From JBQLZQ01 sp052168355 (lineage in GTDB: Bacteria > Pseudomonadota > Alphaproteobacteria > DSM-16000 > Inquilinaceae): 64,000 nt of DNA. The notes beneath the pieces were generated by a model, which saw only the letters and a program-made list of their open reading frames with translations, made no database searches and had not been told where the DNA came from. Made by a program: the position numbers and the translations under genes. The stretch lies in the NCBI GenBank assembly GCA_052168355.1, contig JBQLZQ010000080.1:35525-99524 (forward strand), in the 5' to 3' direction. Shown here piece by piece: positions 62,505 to 64,000 of this stretch (position 1 is the stretch's first letter; the number at the start of each line of letters is the position of its first letter).

Positions 62505-63755
62505 ATGCGGGTTCTGATTGTCGGTGGCGGCGTGGGCGGCCTGACCCTGGCGTTGGCCCTGCATGGGCGCGGCATCGCGGTCGATCTGTTCGAGCAGGCG
62601 CGCACCCGGGGCGAACTGGGTGTCGGCATCAACACCCTGCCGCACGCGATCAAGGAATTGGCGACCCTGGGTCTGCTGCCGGCCCTGGACGCTGTGGGTA
62701 TCCGCACCTTCGAGCTGATCTATAAGACCGGCGACGGGCGGGAGATCCTGCGCCAGCCCCGGGGCTTGGATGCCGGATACGACGTACCGCAATTTTCCAT
62801 CCATCGCGGTAAGTTACAGGGCGTTCTGCACAACGCGGTGGAGGATCGCCTGGGCGCCGACCATGTCCATGCCGGGCACCGCGTGCTGCGCTTCACCCAG
62901 ACCCAGGATGCCGTCGCGGCCGTGTTCGAAAACCGGGCCACCGGGGCCGAGGTGACGGTGGAGGGCGATGTTCTGATCGGCGCCGACGGCATCCATTCGA
63001 CCGTCCGCGCCCACTATCATCCCGACCAGGGCCCGCCGACCTGGAACGGCATCCTGATGTGGCGCGGGGCGACCTGGTGGGACCCTTATCTGACCGGCCG
63101 GTCGATGATCATTGCCGGCGGCATGGCCTCCAAGCTGGTGCTCTATCCCATCTTCAACGATCCGGAGAACCACCCCGGCAAGACCCTGATGAACTGGGTG
63201 GTGTGTGCCAAGCTGGGTGACGGTTCGACGCCGATCCCGGTGCGCGAGGATTGGAGCAAGCCGGCCTCCTGGGCCGATGTCGCCCCTCATGTCGAAGGCC
63301 GCTTCTCCCTGGACGAGGTCGATTTGCCGGCCCTGATCCGGGCGACCCGGGACATCTACGTCTACCCGATGTGCGACCGAGACCCGCTGCCCCGCTGGAC
63401 TGACGGAAGGGTCACGCTGCTGGGCGATGCCGCCCATCCGATGTACCCGGTCGGCTCCAACGGCGCCAGCCAGGCCATCCTGGACGCCCGCGCCCTGGCC
63501 GATCTTCTGGCCGAGAAGGCCGATCCGCGTGAAGCCCTGACGGTTTATGACCGGGCCCGGCGTCCGGTCACGGCCGAGATCGTCACGAGCAACCGAATTG
63601 GCGGGCCCGAGCGGGTGATCGATCTGGTCGAGGCGCGCGCCCCCGACGGCTTCGACCGGGTCGAGGACGTGGCCACGCCCGACGAGTTGCGGGCCATCGT
63701 CGGCTCCTACCAGCAGATGGCCGGTTTCGCGCAGGAGCAGGTGAACCGCGCCTGA
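62505..63755 (+). CDS. FAD-dependent aromatic monooxygenase (UbiH/PhzS-like)
   Basis: 416 residues; GAGGGAGG precedes the ATG. The FAD motif VLIVGGGVGGLTLALAL, DG segment LIGADGIHSTVR, and GDAAHPMYPVGSNGASQAI are typical of group A flavin hydroxylases related to salicylate hydroxylase and PhzS. It is the last gene of the operon. It may hydroxylate a ring before or after CoA activation; the substrate is unresolved. Confidence 0.85.
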   Translation: MRVLIVGGGVGGLTLALALHGRGIAVDLFEQARTRGELGVGINTLPHAIKELATLGLLPALDAVGIRTFELIYKTGDGREILRQPRGLDAGYDVPQFSIHRGKLQGVLHNAVEDRLGADHVHAGHRVLRFTQTQDAVAAVFENRATGAEVTVEGDVLIGADGIHSTVRAHYHPDQGPPTWNGILMWRGATWWDPYLTGRSMIIAGGMASKLVLYPIFNDPENHPGKTLMNWVVCAKLGDGSTPIPVREDWSKPASWADVAPHVEGRFSLDEVDLPALIRATRDIYVYPMCDRDPLPRWTDGRVTLLGDAAHPMYPVGSNGASQAILDARALADLLAEKADPREALTVYDRARRPVTAEIVTSNRIGGPERVIDLVEARAPDGFDRVEDVATPDELRAIVGSYQQMAGFAQEQVNRA

Positions 63756-63802
63756 GGCCCGACGCGTCAAGCCATCGGATGGAGACGCTCCAAGAAAGAA
63801 GC

Positions 63803-63976
63803 CGGGAGCCCCGGACGAAGATCCGGGGCCTGTGCGGGGCGGTGACATTCAGAGAATGGCAAACGGCGCCATCCCGCACAGGTCCCGCGTCAAGCGCGGG
63901 ACTCGTCGTCTGGATCTTGTCGGCGGAAAAGTTCAAGGAAAGAAGCCGCGAGCCCCGGACTTGATCCGGCAACTGT
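63803..63976. repeat. Cluster of three REP-like palindromes
   Basis: Plus copy 63803-63836 (GGAGCCCCGG ... CCTGTGCG), minus copy 63874-63905 (CCGCACAGG ... GGGACTCG), and a degenerate plus copy 63949-63976 (CGAGCCCCGG with tail AACTGTGTTG). Spacer pieces resembling those at 38075-38335 recur (ACTCGTCGTCTGGA, CAAGGAAAGAAGCCG). They fill the region after the last operon; no gene is seen from 63756 to the window end. Confidence 0.88.
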
Positions 63977-64000
63977 GTTGATGGTGTTCAGTAGGCGAAA

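Overview
The window is GC-rich bacterial chromosome with tightly packed, often overlapping genes (ATGA, GTGA and TGATG junctions). The gene families (Smo/MtlK polyol operon, Ery-type tetritol genes, SorC regulators, CoA-dependent aminobenzoate-type cluster, CatIJ-type CoA-transferase) point to a catabolically versatile alphaproteobacterium of the Rhodospirillales/Rhizobiales kind. That placement is inferred from gene content, not from a marker gene. No rRNA, tRNA, CRISPR array, phage or insertion sequence was seen.

Layout. (1) 1-8656: a SorC-type regulator cut by the window start, then a sorbitol/mannitol uptake and oxidation operon (binding protein, two permeases, ATPase, sorbitol dehydrogenase, mannitol dehydrogenase) ending in an aldo/keto reductase. 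(2) 8994-14672: cupin plus flavin monooxygenase opposite an AraC regulator, a type II NADH dehydrogenase, and a class D (OXA-type) beta-lactamase. (3) 14854-32442: a long one-direction locus with SDR, SorC regulator, CUT1 ABC transporter with two different ATPases, an erythritol-kinase-like FGGY kinase, a 2-hydroxyacid dehydrogenase, an EryB/GlpD-like dehydrogenase, a class II aldolase, a second short FGGY kinase, a HAD protein, an EryC-like epimerase, an RraA-like protein and another 2-hydroxyacid dehydrogenase. (4) 32459-35309 (minus): thiolase and two-subunit CoA-transferase of the 3-oxoadipate type. (5) 35556-42342: sugar isomerase, Gfo/Idh/MocA dehydrogenases, GFA protein, aldo/keto reductase, gamma-glutamyltransferase-like protein. 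(6) 42515-46241: truncated isomerase, HxlR regulator, exported isochorismatase-like hydrolase and amidohydrolase. (7) 46229-50208: Ugp-like transporter plus glycerophosphodiesterase, with the binding protein divergent and no ATPase. (8) 50376-63755: beta-oxidation pair (PaaF/PaaH type), a MerR/CDF metal cassette bracketed by palindromic repeats, then an aryl-CoA degradation cluster around a fused FAD monooxygenase/Old-Yellow-Enzyme protein.

How the parts work together. Regions 1 and 3 import polyols and feed ketoses or ketose phosphates to central metabolism. Regions 4 and 8 together could take an aminobenzoate-like acid through CoA ligation, ring hydroxylation/reduction, ring opening, beta-oxidation and 3-oxoadipyl-CoA thiolysis. 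Several intergenic palindromes look like operators for the adjacent regulators (SorC, HxlR, MerR, MarR). A dispersed REP/BIME-like palindrome family sits at 38075-38335, 52807-52838, 53978-54103 and 63803-63976.

The least familiar parts are the region 3 pathway (an Ery core lacking the terminal isomerases but carrying an aldolase and second kinase), the asymmetric ATPase pair, and the region 8 cluster with a crotonase-fold protein that lacks both hydratase glutamates next to a RidA-type imine deaminase.
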